Part shown: positions 51,463 through 60,357 of the stretch, one piece after another | Position numbering within the stretch: the first letter of the stretch is position 1 | How the letters are laid out: each line of letters starts with the position of its first letter | Assembly (NCBI GenBank): GCA_002729725.1 | Contig: PBYS01000051.1 | Location: 1 to 63,783, forward strand | Source of the DNA: Puniceicoccaceae bacterium | GTDB taxonomy: Bacteria > Verrucomicrobiota > Verrucomicrobiia > Opitutales > Coraliomargaritaceae | Length of the DNA stretch: 63,783 nucleotides | Direction of reading: 5' to 3' | Program-made: the position numbers and the translations under genes | The notes under the pieces: model-generated | Told to the model about the DNA's origin: nothing | The model's database searches: none | What the model saw: only the letters and a program-made list of their open reading frames with translations

Positions 51463-52790
51463 CAGTTATACTGGGGGTCTTCGTCGTCCTTTTCGTGGAC
51501 TTTGAGGAAAAACTTCTCCCCCGCAAAGATGAGGGTGAGTCCAATCAACGAAGCCCAGATCACGAGCATGTCCGACTGGATTTTCACCCAAATGAAGGCA
51601 CCCAGCACGATCAGGTCGAGCACGATGGCGGTGATCAGGATGGCCGCGTTGGCGTCCACCTCGTCTCTCAGATGTTTGAACACGCCCCAGTGGATGCCAA
51701 TGTCCATGATGATATAGAAAATCGCCCCCAGGGACGCGATGCGGCTGAGGTCGAAGAAGATCGTGAGCAAGATGGCAATGGCGACGGTGTAAACCAGCGT
51801 ATGGGTCTGTATATCGCCGGGGAGTTTGAAATGCCGGTGGGGCACGAGCTGCATCGAGGTGAGCATGGCCAGCATACGGGAGACGGCGAAAACGCTGGCG
51901 ATGACACCGGACACGGTGGCGATGATGGCGAACCCTACGGTGAACCAGAGGCCGTATTGGCCGAAGGCGGGCCGCGAGGCCTCCGCCAGGGAATAATCCT
52001 TCGCTTTGACGATCTCTTCGATCGACAGATTCGATCCGACGGCCAAGGCCACGAATAGATAGAGCACGGCACAGATCGAAATCGAAATCACGATGGCGCG
52101 GCCCACGTTCTTGTGCGGGTCTTTGATCTCGCCGCCGCTATTGGTGATGGTGGTGAAGCCCTTGTAGCCGAGAATGCCGAGTGCCACGGCTCCCAGGAAG
52201 CTCGCGGCTCCGGTCGAACTCGGCTCCACGGAGACACTTTCGAAGCTCATTCCGGATGCCCACAGCCCGCCGATGGCCAACACGGCCAAGCCGACGATTT
52301 TCACAAAAGCGGCAAAGAAGGAGAGCGATTGGATGAATTTGTTGCTCAGGATATTAATAAAAAAAGCAAAGACCAACAGCCCCACACCGAGCGCGGGGAC
52401 GAGCCACTGCGCCTCCTTCGCATCGAAAAGCTGCAGGGTGTAGGTGCCAAACGTCCGCGCCACGAGGCTCTCGTTGATGATCATCGAAAAATACATCAAC
52501 AGCGCCATCGCGCCCGTCATCAGGGAGCGCCCGTAGGCTTTCTTCAGAAACATGGCGATGCCGCCAGCGGAAGGGTAGGCGTTAGCCATCTTGACGTAGG
52601 AGTAGGCGCTGAACCCGGCGATGATGGCGGCGATGACAAAAGCCAGAGGGAACCAAGAACCACCCAGATCGGCGATCTGGCCGGTCAGCGCGAAGATGCC
52701 CGCTCCGATCATCACGCCCGTGCCCATCGAAACGGCACCCGTCAGGCTCAGACTGTCTTTTTCGTAGTTCGTCGAGTTATCGTGATCCAT
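51462..52790 (-). CDS. APC-superfamily amino-acid permease
   Basis: 442 residues and about twelve membrane spans. The first span region reads SLTGAVSMGTGVMIGAGIFAL, the substrate-binding glycine-rich break of APC transporters, followed by AFSAYSYVKMANAYPSAGG. Substrate not evident. It is the last-but-one gene of the minus-strand series, 60 nt after the cytochrome gene, and coupled to the channel-like protein. Confidence 0.85.
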   Translation of the reverse strand: MDHDNSTNYEKDSLSLTGAVSMGTGVMIGAGIFALTGQIADLGGSWFPLAFVIAAIIAGFSAYSYVKMANAYPSAGGIAMFLKKAYGRSLMTGAMALLMYFSMIINESLVARTFGTYTLQLFDAKEAQWLVPALGVGLLVFAFFINILSNKFIQSLSFFAAFVKIVGLAVLAIGGLWASGMSFESVSVEPSSTGAASFLGAVALGILGYKGFTTITNSGGEIKDPHKNVGRAIVISISICAVLYLFVALAVGSNLSIEEIVKAKDYSLAEASRPAFGQYGLWFTVGFAIIATVSGVIASVFAVSRMLAMLTSMQLVPHRHFKLPGDIQTHTLVYTVAIAILLTIFFDLSRIASLGAIFYIIMDIGIHWGVFKHLRDEVDANAAILITAIVLDLIVLGAFIWVKIQSDMLVIWASLIGLTLIFAGEKFFLKVHEKDDEDPQYN

Positions 52791-52850
52791 GGTCGATCTT
52801 TATAGCACAGCTCATTGTCAAGTCCAGCACTCTACCGAAAACGGAACGAA

Positions 52851-53660
52851 TCAATGGTGCTTATACCAGCCGACGTTCTTGATGTCGGGCCATGAGGTGG
52901 TCTGGTGGCAGGTGTAGCACTGGTCGACTCGGGCGTGGGGTTTGCCTGCGACGGTTTGGGAGATTTTTTTGAAGTGCTTCATATAGTGGCTGGGCGGGGC
53001 TTGGTGGCATTGTGCGCAGTCCATGGAACTGGAGGACGGGTGGACGAATTCGGGGATCGTCCACTTTTCGGTGCCGTGGCATTGCATGCAGTTATTGCCG
53101 AAGAGTTCAAAGTGGCGATCGTCGTTCTTATGACAGGTGATACAGTTTAACGCGGCGGATGCGTGCGAGATGTGGGGGTTCTTTAGGAGTGTGTCGGGTT
53201 TGGATTCGGAACGGTCGAGCCATGCGGCCAGGCGGCGGGCTTGCAGGTTTTGCTCCGTGTCGGCCTCTGCGCCGTCCAGTTGACGCAGTCCGATTTTGAC
53301 CAGACCATCGTGATCCATGCGGGTGGGGCGTGTGGCGCGGCCTTGGTGCTCTCGGTGGCACTCGACGCAGCTGCTGACGTCGGCATGGAAGGAGGTGGGT
53401 TGCCGTTGCAGTAGGTCTGTTTCGTTGGCGTGGCAGACGACGCAACTGACCGGGTCGGCTCCTCTGACGGGGGTGTGGCAGGCGCTGCAATTGTTTTCCA
53501 GGTGGGCGTGCGCGGCGGACAGTTTGCCGGGGTTGACCATGCGTTGCAAGGTGTTGACGGGGGTGGGGCTGTATGGCTCGGAGGGTTCGTCGGTCGGCAG
53601 TGAGGCGAGCACGATCCCGATGCCGACGATGAGTAGGGTGATGTATGCGATGCGTTTCAT
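52851..53660 (-). CDS. Heptaheme periplasmic cytochrome c
   Basis: 269 residues from ATG 53660 (MKRIAYITLLIVG), 1 nt after the stop of the preceding cytochrome b-like gene. A membrane anchor or signal (about 1-20) is followed by seven CxxCH haem sites: CSACH, CVVCH, CVECH, CITCH, CMQCH, CAQCH, CYTCH, plus extra His for distal ligation. A cytochrome c7/NapC-type electron carrier at the periplasmic face, receiving electrons from the membrane partner encoded upstream. Confidence 0.9.
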   Translation of the reverse strand: MKRIAYITLLIVGIGIVLASLPTDEPSEPYSPTPVNTLQRMVNPGKLSAAHAHLENNCSACHTPVRGADPVSCVVCHANETDLLQRQPTSFHADVSSCVECHREHQGRATRPTRMDHDGLVKIGLRQLDGAEADTEQNLQARRLAAWLDRSESKPDTLLKNPHISHASAALNCITCHKNDDRHFELFGNNCMQCHGTEKWTIPEFVHPSSSSMDCAQCHQAPPSHYMKHFKKISQTVAGKPHARVDQCYTCHQTTSWPDIKNVGWYKHH

Positions 53661-53661
53661 C

Positions 53662-54432
53662 TTAGGAAAACCAACGGATGCCGAAATGAATGGAGGCCCA
53701 CACGTGCAGCGCCATGAGGACATAAAGAACCATCGAGATCGCGATATGGAGCTTCAGCCAGCGCTTGAAGGCTTTCTTGAATGTCTCATGGGTGGCGATG
53801 GCATACTCCAGGTCGGCGATGGCTTCCGATAGCTTGAGGGCACGGTAGGCGGGCGATGCGGCGGGGGAAATGGCGAGAGCATCTTCGACGAACAAGCCAG
53901 AGAAGATCCGTTTGAAGAAACCGGCGAAGGGTTTCACGGCGGCTGAGGCTTGGGGATCGTTCTGGATCTCGAAGGCGGTCTCTTCGTATTTGAGAAGCAG
54001 TTTTTCGAGTTGTTGCTTTTTCTCGCGCATTTCCTTGCCGATCATGGTCAACAGGTAGCGCCCCACGAATCCGCTGAATACGACGATCAGAGTCATGGCA
54101 GTCAGGCTGATGCCCAGCACGCTCTCGAACTTGTGCCCGGTGTGCAGGAGCACTAGAATCGGGCCGATCACGCCCGCGTAGATGTGCCATGCGAGGAGGG
54201 TGCGCATGGGCATGACGGGCGTGATCCATTTTTTCAAAAACTTGATTCGTTTGATGAACGAATAGAAGAGGGGGATGAGCATGAAAAAAGAGCCGACCAC
54301 TGCGAGCATGCCGCCCCAAAAACTGCCCGCGAAACGGGGCGAACGGTGGAAGGCGAAACCGATCCAGAGTATCGCCAGGAGCATGACGAGTCCGGTGATG
54401 ATGACTTGGTCTTTTTCTTTGATCGCTTTCAT
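53662..54432 (-). CDS. Cytochrome b-like transmembrane electron carrier
   Basis: 256 residues with about five membrane spans. His residues occur in pairs within spans (AWHIYAG, LLHTGHKF, KLHIAISM, ALHVWASIHFG), the pattern of b-haem proteins of the ferric-reductase/cytochrome b561 type. A cytoplasmic coiled segment lies in the middle (about 135-180). It sits between the flavin/2Fe-2S reductase (9 nt) and the multihaem cytochrome (1 nt) and probably carries electrons across the membrane. Confidence 0.75.
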   Translation of the reverse strand: MKAIKEKDQVIITGLVMLLAILWIGFAFHRSPRFAGSFWGGMLAVVGSFFMLIPLFYSFIKRIKFLKKWITPVMPMRTLLAWHIYAGVIGPILVLLHTGHKFESVLGISLTAMTLIVVFSGFVGRYLLTMIGKEMREKKQQLEKLLLKYEETAFEIQNDPQASAAVKPFAGFFKRIFSGLFVEDALAISPAASPAYRALKLSEAIADLEYAIATHETFKKAFKRWLKLHIAISMVLYVLMALHVWASIHFGIRWFS

Positions 54433-54441
54433 CGTCGGGTC

Positions 54442-56283
54442 TTAGGCGTCGATCGTGAGATCGTTTTTTGATTTGGCCTGGCAGGCGAGCACAATGCCCT
54501 CGGCTTTCTCCGCCTCGTCCAGTGCATCATCGACTTCCATTTCGACCTCGCCCTTCAGTTTTTTGACTTTGCAGGCCCCGCAGGTGCCCGCTCGGCAGGA
54601 GTAGTCGATCTCGACGCCCGCACCCTCGGCGGCTTCGAGTACGGTCTGTTCGGTGGGGAGTGGGGCGGTTTTGCCTGACGCCTGAAAAGTGACTTGCGCG
54701 TCCGCCGGTTCCGAGGGGGCGTTGGCGGAAGGGGCGTCGCCGGCTTTTGGCTTTTTGGGGGCGGGGCCGAAGGCTTCCATTTTGATCATGTCTTTGGGCA
54801 CGTCCAATTCCAGCAGCAGGGCTTTGGTGGCGTCCATCATCGGCTGCGGCCCGCAGATGTGCACTCGTCTTGCGGGCAGGTCGGGCACGAAGCGGGTGAG
54901 GCTTTCTTGGTTCAGCCGCCCCGTTGGCCCCTGCCAGTCGTCGGATTCCGGGTTGGTCAGGGTGATGTGCAGTTTCACGTTGGGGTGGCGTTTGGCCAGC
55001 AGTTCGAGCTCGTTTCGAAATATGATGCCCGCTTCTGTGCGGACGCAGAAAATGAAGTAGATGTCTCCGCCCCAACATCGGTCGGTCAGGTAGCGGAGGA
55101 TGCTCATCATGGGGGTGATGCCGACGCCTCCCGCGATCAAGACGATGCTGCCGCTTTCTTCGCCGGTGAAGGTGAAATTGCCGGCAGGGGCGGAGACTTC
55201 GACGGTGTCGCCGACTTTCAACTGGTCGTGGAGGTGCCTGGAAACGACGCCTTGCGCTTCGCGTTTGACAGTGATTTCGATGTAGTCGCGCTGGGTCGGC
55301 GAGGAGGCGATCGTGTAGGAACGTTTGACGGATTGCCCGCCCGTTTCGACCTTGAGCGTGAGAAATTGACTCGGCTTGTAATCGAACGGCAGACCGGAGC
55401 GATCCGGCATGGTGAAACGGAAGGTTTTGACCTCCGGGGTTTCCGGGAAAATGTTGGAGAGTTCGAGCGAGCCGCTCCATTTTTGAGCTTTCTTCGCTGG
55501 CGTTGACGGGGCCACTGCGCCTGCGGCGGAGGGGCTTTTCGATTGGCTCTCGCCTGATCCCGATCCGCCGGACAAGCGTTGCAGGAGGTGGGAAGCCCGC
55601 CGCATTTTGAAAAAATACATCGCGATCATGATCACGAAAAATGCGATCAAGCTCGCCATGACGATGCCGTGGAGTGGTGAGAGCCCCAGGATGCGTAGCC
55701 CGCCCGTGGGCTGGGCGGGAGGGAGCAGGTTCATTTCCCGCTTGAACCACTCCAACGCGACGTTGCGGGGAGCTTTGCCCTCGGCCAGAGCGCGGTGCGC
55801 GGATAATCCGCTGTCGAAACGGGAGAGGCCTTCTTTGATCACCGAAACGGCTTCCTGCATACGGCTGTAGTGATCGGTGGCGGCTGATTCGGAGAGCGTG
55901 GTCAGACCGTTGCCGATCAAAGCGACGCCGGATTGCATCCTTTCGTGGGCTTGCTCTTTGAGCTTCGCCCGATCTTCGAGGGGCAGGTCGGGCAAGCTCA
56001 TCAGCGAGGGATACATTTCCTTGGGCTTTGGAGCACCCATCTGCTCCATCATGCCGCCCATGCCTTGCCCGCCGCCTCCGCCCATCATGCCGCCCATACC
56101 TTGCCCACCGCCGCTGCCCATCATACCGCCCAAACCACTACTAGCTGACGGAGCTGCTGAGTTCTCCGCGGCAGCTGTGGCATTCTGCCCCGGATGGTGC
56201 TTCGCATGTTCTTCCGGCGAAACTTGAGCAAAGCATGCCCCGGCCAGGCCTATGAACAGGGCGGTCGTCTTGATCTTTATCAT
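54442..56283 (-). CDS. Membrane-bound NAD(P)H reductase with FAD and 2Fe-2S domains
   Basis: 613 residues: signal-like N-terminus, a Gly/Met-rich segment (about 45-80, GGMMGSGGGQGMGGMM and repeat), a helical domain, a membrane span (about 205-228), an FAD-binding domain (RSYTIASSP near 320), a NAD-binding domain (IAGGVGITPMMSILRYL near 375, HICGPQPMM) and a plant-type ferredoxin domain (about 530-613) with C-x4-C-x2-C in SCRAGTCGAC and a later ACQ. It is the cytoplasmic electron input of the adjacent cytochrome chain. Confidence 0.87.
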   Translation of the reverse strand: MIKIKTTALFIGLAGACFAQVSPEEHAKHHPGQNATAAAENSAAPSASSGLGGMMGSGGGQGMGGMMGGGGGQGMGGMMEQMGAPKPKEMYPSLMSLPDLPLEDRAKLKEQAHERMQSGVALIGNGLTTLSESAATDHYSRMQEAVSVIKEGLSRFDSGLSAHRALAEGKAPRNVALEWFKREMNLLPPAQPTGGLRILGLSPLHGIVMASLIAFFVIMIAMYFFKMRRASHLLQRLSGGSGSGESQSKSPSAAGAVAPSTPAKKAQKWSGSLELSNIFPETPEVKTFRFTMPDRSGLPFDYKPSQFLTLKVETGGQSVKRSYTIASSPTQRDYIEITVKREAQGVVSRHLHDQLKVGDTVEVSAPAGNFTFTGEESGSIVLIAGGVGITPMMSILRYLTDRCWGGDIYFIFCVRTEAGIIFRNELELLAKRHPNVKLHITLTNPESDDWQGPTGRLNQESLTRFVPDLPARRVHICGPQPMMDATKALLLELDVPKDMIKMEAFGPAPKKPKAGDAPSANAPSEPADAQVTFQASGKTAPLPTEQTVLEAAEGAGVEIDYSCRAGTCGACKVKKLKGEVEMEVDDALDEAEKAEGIVLACQAKSKNDLTIDA

Positions 56284-56295
56284 CCTGTAGGTGGG

Positions 56296-57624
56296 TTATT
56301 GGTTTTTGAAATAACTGTAGGTGCCCTGAGCCTCGATGGCAGCGTTGATACGATTGATCGCTCTGACATAGGCGGCTGTCCGGAACGGTATTTGATGCTG
56401 ACCCTTCAATGCATGGATCTCTTTGAATGCCTGGGTGATCTGGGCTTTGAGTTTCTGGTGGATCTCTTCGACGCCCCAATAGGAGCCCGAGCGGTTTTGC
56501 AGCCATTCGAAGTAGCTGACAATCACGCCGCCGGAGTTAGCCAGAATGTCCGGGAGGATGACACTGCCACGGCTATTCAATATGGCGTCCGCTTCGGGCG
56601 TGGTCGGGCCGTTGGCGACTTCGACCACGTAGGCCGCTTGGATGCGCTCCGCATTTTCGATGGTCAACTGGTTTTCCATCGCCGCCGGAATCAAAAGATC
56701 GACCTCCGATTCCAGTAGCTCGGCATTCGAAATCTTATGCGTGCCCACGTTATCGCAAGGCACACTCGCATGGACAGAGCATTTGCAGTAGAGCCCGTCC
56801 AGACTGCGGTGGGTGTTTTTGACCTCGATGATACTGGGGATGTCCAGACCTTCCGCCCTGTAGAGTCCTCCGCCCGAGTCGCTGACCGCGACGATCTTGT
56901 ACCCGTCGTCGTACAGTAGCCGTGCGACATGCTGCCCTGCGTTTCCTAGCCCCTGAATAGCCACTTTGATTTCGGCGGGTTTCCACCCCTCCAGAGCCTC
57001 CATCTCTTTGATGCAGTAATAGGCTCCACGGCCAGTGGCGTCGTCGCGCCCCAGACTGCCGCCGAGGGGAACCGGTTTTCCGGTGATCATGCCCGGTGTC
57101 TTACGCTGGTGGATACGGGAATATTCATCCATCATCCAACCCATAATCGTCGCATTGGTATAGACGTCAGGTGCCGGGATGTCGATTTCCGACCCGATCA
57201 AGCCAGACATTTGCTCAATGAAGCCGCGGCTCAATCGCTCCAGTTCCAGCCTCGATAATTGCTTCGGATCGACAGTCACGCCGCCCTTGGCACCGCCAAA
57301 AGGCAGGCCCACTGCGGCGCATTTACAAGTCATCCAGAAAGAGAGTGCTTTGACCTCACTCAAATCGACTTTTGGGTGGTAGCGGAGTCCTCCTTTGGTC
57401 GGGCCGAGCACGTCGTTATGCCTGACGCGGTAGCCGTCGAATATCTTCAGCGTCCCGTCGTCCATACGGACAGGAATCGACACTTGATGGACGGCTATCG
57501 GGTGCCGCAAACGCTGCAACGTCTCTTCGTTCGCGTCGCTGTATTCGGAGGCCTCAGTGAGGCGACCCAGTGCCACCTCAAATAGGTCGGAGGAGGTGGT
57601 AGGGGAGGTAGGTGTGGCGTCCAT
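56296..57624 (-). CDS. gdhA: Glutamate dehydrogenase
   Basis: 442 residues from ATG 57624, overlapping the upstream stop (TAATG). Signature LPFGGAKGGVTVDP with the catalytic Lys (about 118-131), DIPAPDVYTN, and the nucleotide-binding VAIQGLGNAGQHVARLL (about 230). It reversibly aminates 2-oxoglutarate and needs no Fe-S cluster. It is cotranscribed with a PII-like and a CBM48 protein and the electron-transfer genes, behind promoter P5. Confidence 0.93.
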   Translation of the reverse strand: MDATPTSPTTSSDLFEVALGRLTEASEYSDANEETLQRLRHPIAVHQVSIPVRMDDGTLKIFDGYRVRHNDVLGPTKGGLRYHPKVDLSEVKALSFWMTCKCAAVGLPFGGAKGGVTVDPKQLSRLELERLSRGFIEQMSGLIGSEIDIPAPDVYTNATIMGWMMDEYSRIHQRKTPGMITGKPVPLGGSLGRDDATGRGAYYCIKEMEALEGWKPAEIKVAIQGLGNAGQHVARLLYDDGYKIVAVSDSGGGLYRAEGLDIPSIIEVKNTHRSLDGLYCKCSVHASVPCDNVGTHKISNAELLESEVDLLIPAAMENQLTIENAERIQAAYVVEVANGPTTPEADAILNSRGSVILPDILANSGGVIVSYFEWLQNRSGSYWGVEEIHQKLKAQITQAFKEIHALKGQHQIPFRTAAYVRAINRINAAIEAQGTYSYFKNQ

Positions 57625-57953
57625 TAAGCCACCTCCAATATGCGGTTCATGGTGCCATATGCGTTGGGGACGCAGTCGTCGCACATGGGTTCGCCGCTCT
57701 CGCCATGCGGGCGGCAGAGCCATTCGCCATCGACGATAAACTTGTATTCGTGCCGTCCCTTGTGCAGCAACACATCAACGCTCCACTCGCCATCGGCGTC
57801 GCGCTTCAAAGGCAGCGCCGCAGGATCCCAGCCATTGAACGTCCCGGCCACGAAGATGCTTTGTGCATCCGTGCTTTGGCATTTCAGTGTGACCCGCTTC
57901 CTTCGAGGTTTGCGAAGTCCGGCTCTGCGCTTATCTACTTTTTTCTGTGTCAT
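57624..57953 (-). CDS. Glycogen-binding (CBM48/AMPK-beta-like) domain protein
   Basis: 109 residues: a basic N-terminus (about 1-25) and a single carbohydrate-binding module 48 / AMPK-beta-like domain with IFVAGTFNGWDPAALPLKRD, GEWSVDVLLHKGRHEYKFIVDG and a C-terminal NRILEV. No catalytic domain is attached. Stand-alone modules of this kind are often metabolic regulators. Translationally coupled to glutamate dehydrogenase by a TAATG overlap. Confidence 0.85.
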   Translation of the reverse strand: MTQKKVDKRRAGLRKPRRKRVTLKCQSTDAQSIFVAGTFNGWDPAALPLKRDADGEWSVDVLLHKGRHEYKFIVDGEWLCRPHGESGEPMCDDCVPNAYGTMNRILEVA

Positions 57954-58005
57954 GATCTTTCCCTTTCTGTTGGTGTGATTCCTATTGAAGTGCTCGGCGC
58001 TTTGC

Positions 58006-58320
58006 TTATTCGGTCAGACAGGTACAATTTTCTACCCGATAGGCTTCGTCCACCGTCGAGACGAAGACCTTGCCGTCTCCCCGCGTTCCGGTGTTGCCTG
58101 AGCGGAGTATGGACTGGACGACTTGCTCCTTGAGCTCGTCGGCGCAGACGATTTCCAGTTTCACATGGGTTTCGAAATTGACGATTTTCAGAACGCCGCG
58201 ACTTCTCCCGAAGCCCGTGACAGTGCTGGCGCTGACGCCGCTGACGCCCTCGATTTGAGCGAGTTCGTGAATGACGGCGTCCATGCGTTCGCGCCGGATG
58301 TAGGCTTTGACTTCTTTCAT
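58006..58320 (-). CDS. PII-like signalling protein, second copy
   Basis: 104 residues beginning MKEVKAYIRRERMDAVIHEL, with GFGRSRGVLKIVNFE in the T-loop region and RGDGKVFVSTVDEAYRVENC near the end, homologous to the protein at 22422. The short T-loop lacks the GlnB uridylylation context. The C-terminal NCTC pair could bind metal or form a disulfide. It lies in the operon with glutamate dehydrogenase, a textbook partner pathway for PII proteins. Confidence 0.83.
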   Translation of the reverse strand: MKEVKAYIRRERMDAVIHELAQIEGVSGVSASTVTGFGRSRGVLKIVNFETHVKLEIVCADELKEQVVQSILRSGNTGTRGDGKVFVSTVDEAYRVENCTCLTE

Positions 58321-58364
58321 CGTGTTTTTGTTGTTTGGATATGCTCGGCTATGATTCGTTCTGC

Positions 58365-59270
58365 TTAGTGGGAGCTGTGGTCGGGCTGGCTATCGGTGGC
58401 ACCTCCTTCGTTGGCTGTTTCGCCGACCAGCGCTTGACGCTGCGACTCTGACAGGACTTTCGTGGCCTCGCCCACGGCGCGTATGAACGCGATACGCTGT
58501 TTGCTCTTGAGCTGTTCGATCTGTTTGATCTTCGACTCGATTTTTTGGATCTCGGGGCTATCGGCTGAGGTCAATTTCCAGAGTTCCTGTTCAGCCTGCT
58601 CGATGGCGCGGTTCGTGTCGGCCTGGTTCAGTTCGCTTGTTTCTTGTAGCTCTGCCAGCTGCTTTTGCTGTTCGCGGGTGAGGTCGATGTGCTCACTGTG
58701 ATCGAGAAAAAAGCCTGATGCGCCGATATGATACAGGTGAGAGATGCCGGGGTAACCGGGGAGGGGAGACTGCATGGCGCTGGAACCTTCCATTTTACCC
58801 ATCATGCCCATGCCCATCATTTTCTTTTTCCGCATGTCTTTCATCGAACCCATGCCCATGTCCATGCCGCCCATGCCCATGTCCTTCATGTCCATGTCCT
58901 TCATGTCCATGCCACTCATGTCTGAGGATTTGGAATCCATGTCCATCATGCCCATTTTTCCGTCCATCATGCCCATGCCGCCTTTCTTCTTCATCATGCC
59001 CATCATGGATCCGTCTTTCGACATATCCATCATGCCGGAATCCATGGACATACCGGTATGATTTTTTATCAAGGCGGTCTCGATTTTATCGACCTTTCCG
59101 AGGAGTTCGTCGAGTTGCTCTTGAATGCTGCGCTCTGCGGCCATATCTGTGGCCGGATGCTGCGAATGGCTGCTGTGATCGGACGAGTTTTGGGCGTAGC
59201 CTGCGGCTGCGCCTCCGCTGATTGCCAATACGGCAACGAGAATAGTTTGGATATTGCGAATGTTCTTCAT
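58365..59270 (-). CDS. Met-rich periplasmic protein, probable copper binder
   Basis: 301 residues: signal peptide (about 1-26), a His/Ser segment (DHSSHSQH), then roughly 90 residues (70-165) dominated by Met, Gly, Asp and Lys (MSMDSGMMDMS, KMGMMDMDS, DMGMGGMDMGMG). A helical Spy/CpxP-like C-terminal domain (about 190-285) has LTREQQKQLAELQE and ends DHSSH. Met clusters are typical Cu(I)/Ag(I) ligands. First gene behind promoter P5, leading the long minus-strand operon. Confidence 0.8.
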   Translation of the reverse strand: MKNIRNIQTILVAVLAISGGAAAGYAQNSSDHSSHSQHPATDMAAERSIQEQLDELLGKVDKIETALIKNHTGMSMDSGMMDMSKDGSMMGMMKKKGGMGMMDGKMGMMDMDSKSSDMSGMDMKDMDMKDMGMGGMDMGMGSMKDMRKKKMMGMGMMGKMEGSSAMQSPLPGYPGISHLYHIGASGFFLDHSEHIDLTREQQKQLAELQETSELNQADTNRAIEQAEQELWKLTSADSPEIQKIESKIKQIEQLKSKQRIAFIRAVGEATKVLSESQRQALVGETANEGGATDSQPDHSSH

Positions 59271-59326
59271 AGTGTGGGGACCTTTCTGTTGTTGAGTGAT
59301 ATTGGTGCCACTTGCGTGTGCACATA

Positions 59327-59358
59327 CCCTTATACGCAGAAGGCATCCATATCCCTCA
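59327..59358 (-). promoter_or_regulatory. ECF-type promoter P5 (minus strand)
   Basis: Minus strand TGAGGGAT (59358-59351), 14 nt, CGTATAAGGG (59336-59327). Same boxes and spacing as P1-P4; it lies back to back with P4 and shares its A/T-rich upstream tract (59359-59376). It would drive the Met-rich protein and the following genes down to 52851. Confidence 0.75.
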
Positions 59359-59376
59359 AAGAAACTTTAAAAAATT

Positions 59377-59408
59377 TGAGGGTTCGACGGCAGGCCTGCG
59401 TATAACAT
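59377..59408 (+). promoter_or_regulatory. ECF-type promoter P4 (plus strand)
   Basis: TGAGGGTT at 59377-59384, 14 nt, CGTATAACAT at 59399-59408. It drives the methyltransferase at 59458 with a leader of about 45 nt. It is divergent to P5. Confidence 0.75.
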
Positions 59409-59457
59409 TCATAACGCAACATATTGAACCCACCACCCAGAACCACCACCCAGAACT

Positions 59458-60183
59458 ATGCAGAACGAATTAAACCTCTCCGAAACGATTCCTTTCCTCA
59501 ACCTTTTGTCCGTGCTCCGTGAGCAAAAAGAAATTGATATGCCTGATATGGTGGCATCCGCGTTTCAGTCGATTACGGTTCAGTGGGACAACAGAGTCGC
59601 GAAAGAGGCGCTGGATCAGCTCTTCGTGGATGCCGCCGCACGAGTGCCGAAGGGCGGGCGTGTGCTGGATGCCGGATCCGGCACGGGCTTGCGGATTCCT
59701 CAGATACGAGAGCACTTCCAGCCCGAAAGCATCACGGGGATCGACCGATCCTCCGCTATCCTCAACCGTGCCCGGGAAAGCCGATACGGTGCCTTCTTTA
59801 CGAAGGGGGATATCTGCGAGATGCCGTTCGACGACGAAACCTTCGATGTCGTGGTTTGCACATGGGTGGTGGAGACGCTTGAAAATCCCAAGGCCGCCAT
59901 TGAGGAGTGCCTGCGGGTGTTGAAGTCCGGCGGCATACTGGCCTATTGCTACGTGAATCTGCCTCATGAGTTTAAGGCTGGAGAAACCCTGGCGGCGTCG
60001 GCCTTGACCTCTCTGGAAAAGGCCACGCGAGAGCAAGAACTCTTGGGGAATCGAAAAGTCGCCTACTCAGATAGCGAATTCTTCCACACGAAACGATACC
60101 ATAAGGGCCTCATTTCGACGGTGTTGCTTGGAAAGTGCTGTGAAGTCGAGCCGTATATGTTGCCCGTGGGACGTTTGCTGTAA
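59458..60183 (+). CDS. Class I SAM-dependent methyltransferase with C-terminal GKCCEV motif, second copy
   Basis: 241 residues. Motif I is VLDAGSGTGLRIPQI; GIDRSS, VVVCTWVVETLENP and LRVLKSGGILAY follow. The C-terminal block LISTVLLGKCCEV matches the paralogue at 5989. Both genes stand behind TGAGGG-type promoters, so both are predicted to belong to the same sigma regulon. Single-gene unit; downstream genes are on the other strand. Substrate unknown. Confidence 0.83.
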   Translation: MQNELNLSETIPFLNLLSVLREQKEIDMPDMVASAFQSITVQWDNRVAKEALDQLFVDAAARVPKGGRVLDAGSGTGLRIPQIREHFQPESITGIDRSSAILNRARESRYGAFFTKGDICEMPFDDETFDVVVCTWVVETLENPKAAIEECLRVLKSGGILAYCYVNLPHEFKAGETLAASALTSLEKATREQELLGNRKVAYSDSEFFHTKRYHKGLISTVLLGKCCEVEPYMLPVGRLL

Positions 60184-60216
60184 GTTTTGTCGCTCTCGCT
60201 GAGCGACACGACTGCA

Positions 60217-60348
60217 TCAGTGGGGGTGCCCGTGCCCTCCACCATCGTTACCGGTCAAAAAGATCACGATCATGATGATGGCGACAATAGCGATACCGAT
60301 CCAGAAGAGACCGGGGCCGCTGCCGAGCTGAGTGATTATTTTTTTCAT
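60217..60348 (-). CDS. 43-residue single-span membrane peptide with His tail
   Basis: The frame encodes Lys-rich start MKKIITQLGSGPGLFWIG, one hydrophobic span (about 13-34) and the tail TGNDGGGHGHPH. It begins 9 nt after the stop of the anchor-protein gene on the same strand. The membrane-span/His-tail design and operon position make it a credible small protein of the HupE unit. Confidence 0.65.
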   Translation of the reverse strand: MKKIITQLGSGPGLFWIGIAIVAIIMIVIFLTGNDGGGHGHPH

Positions 60349-60357
60349 CTTAGATTT

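Noticed and set aside
58770..59060. Long plus-strand frames rich in Pro, Ser, Met and His opposite the Met-rich protein
   Set aside because: They are mirror translations of the ATG-rich repeat region of the real minus-strand gene, without start signals or family features.
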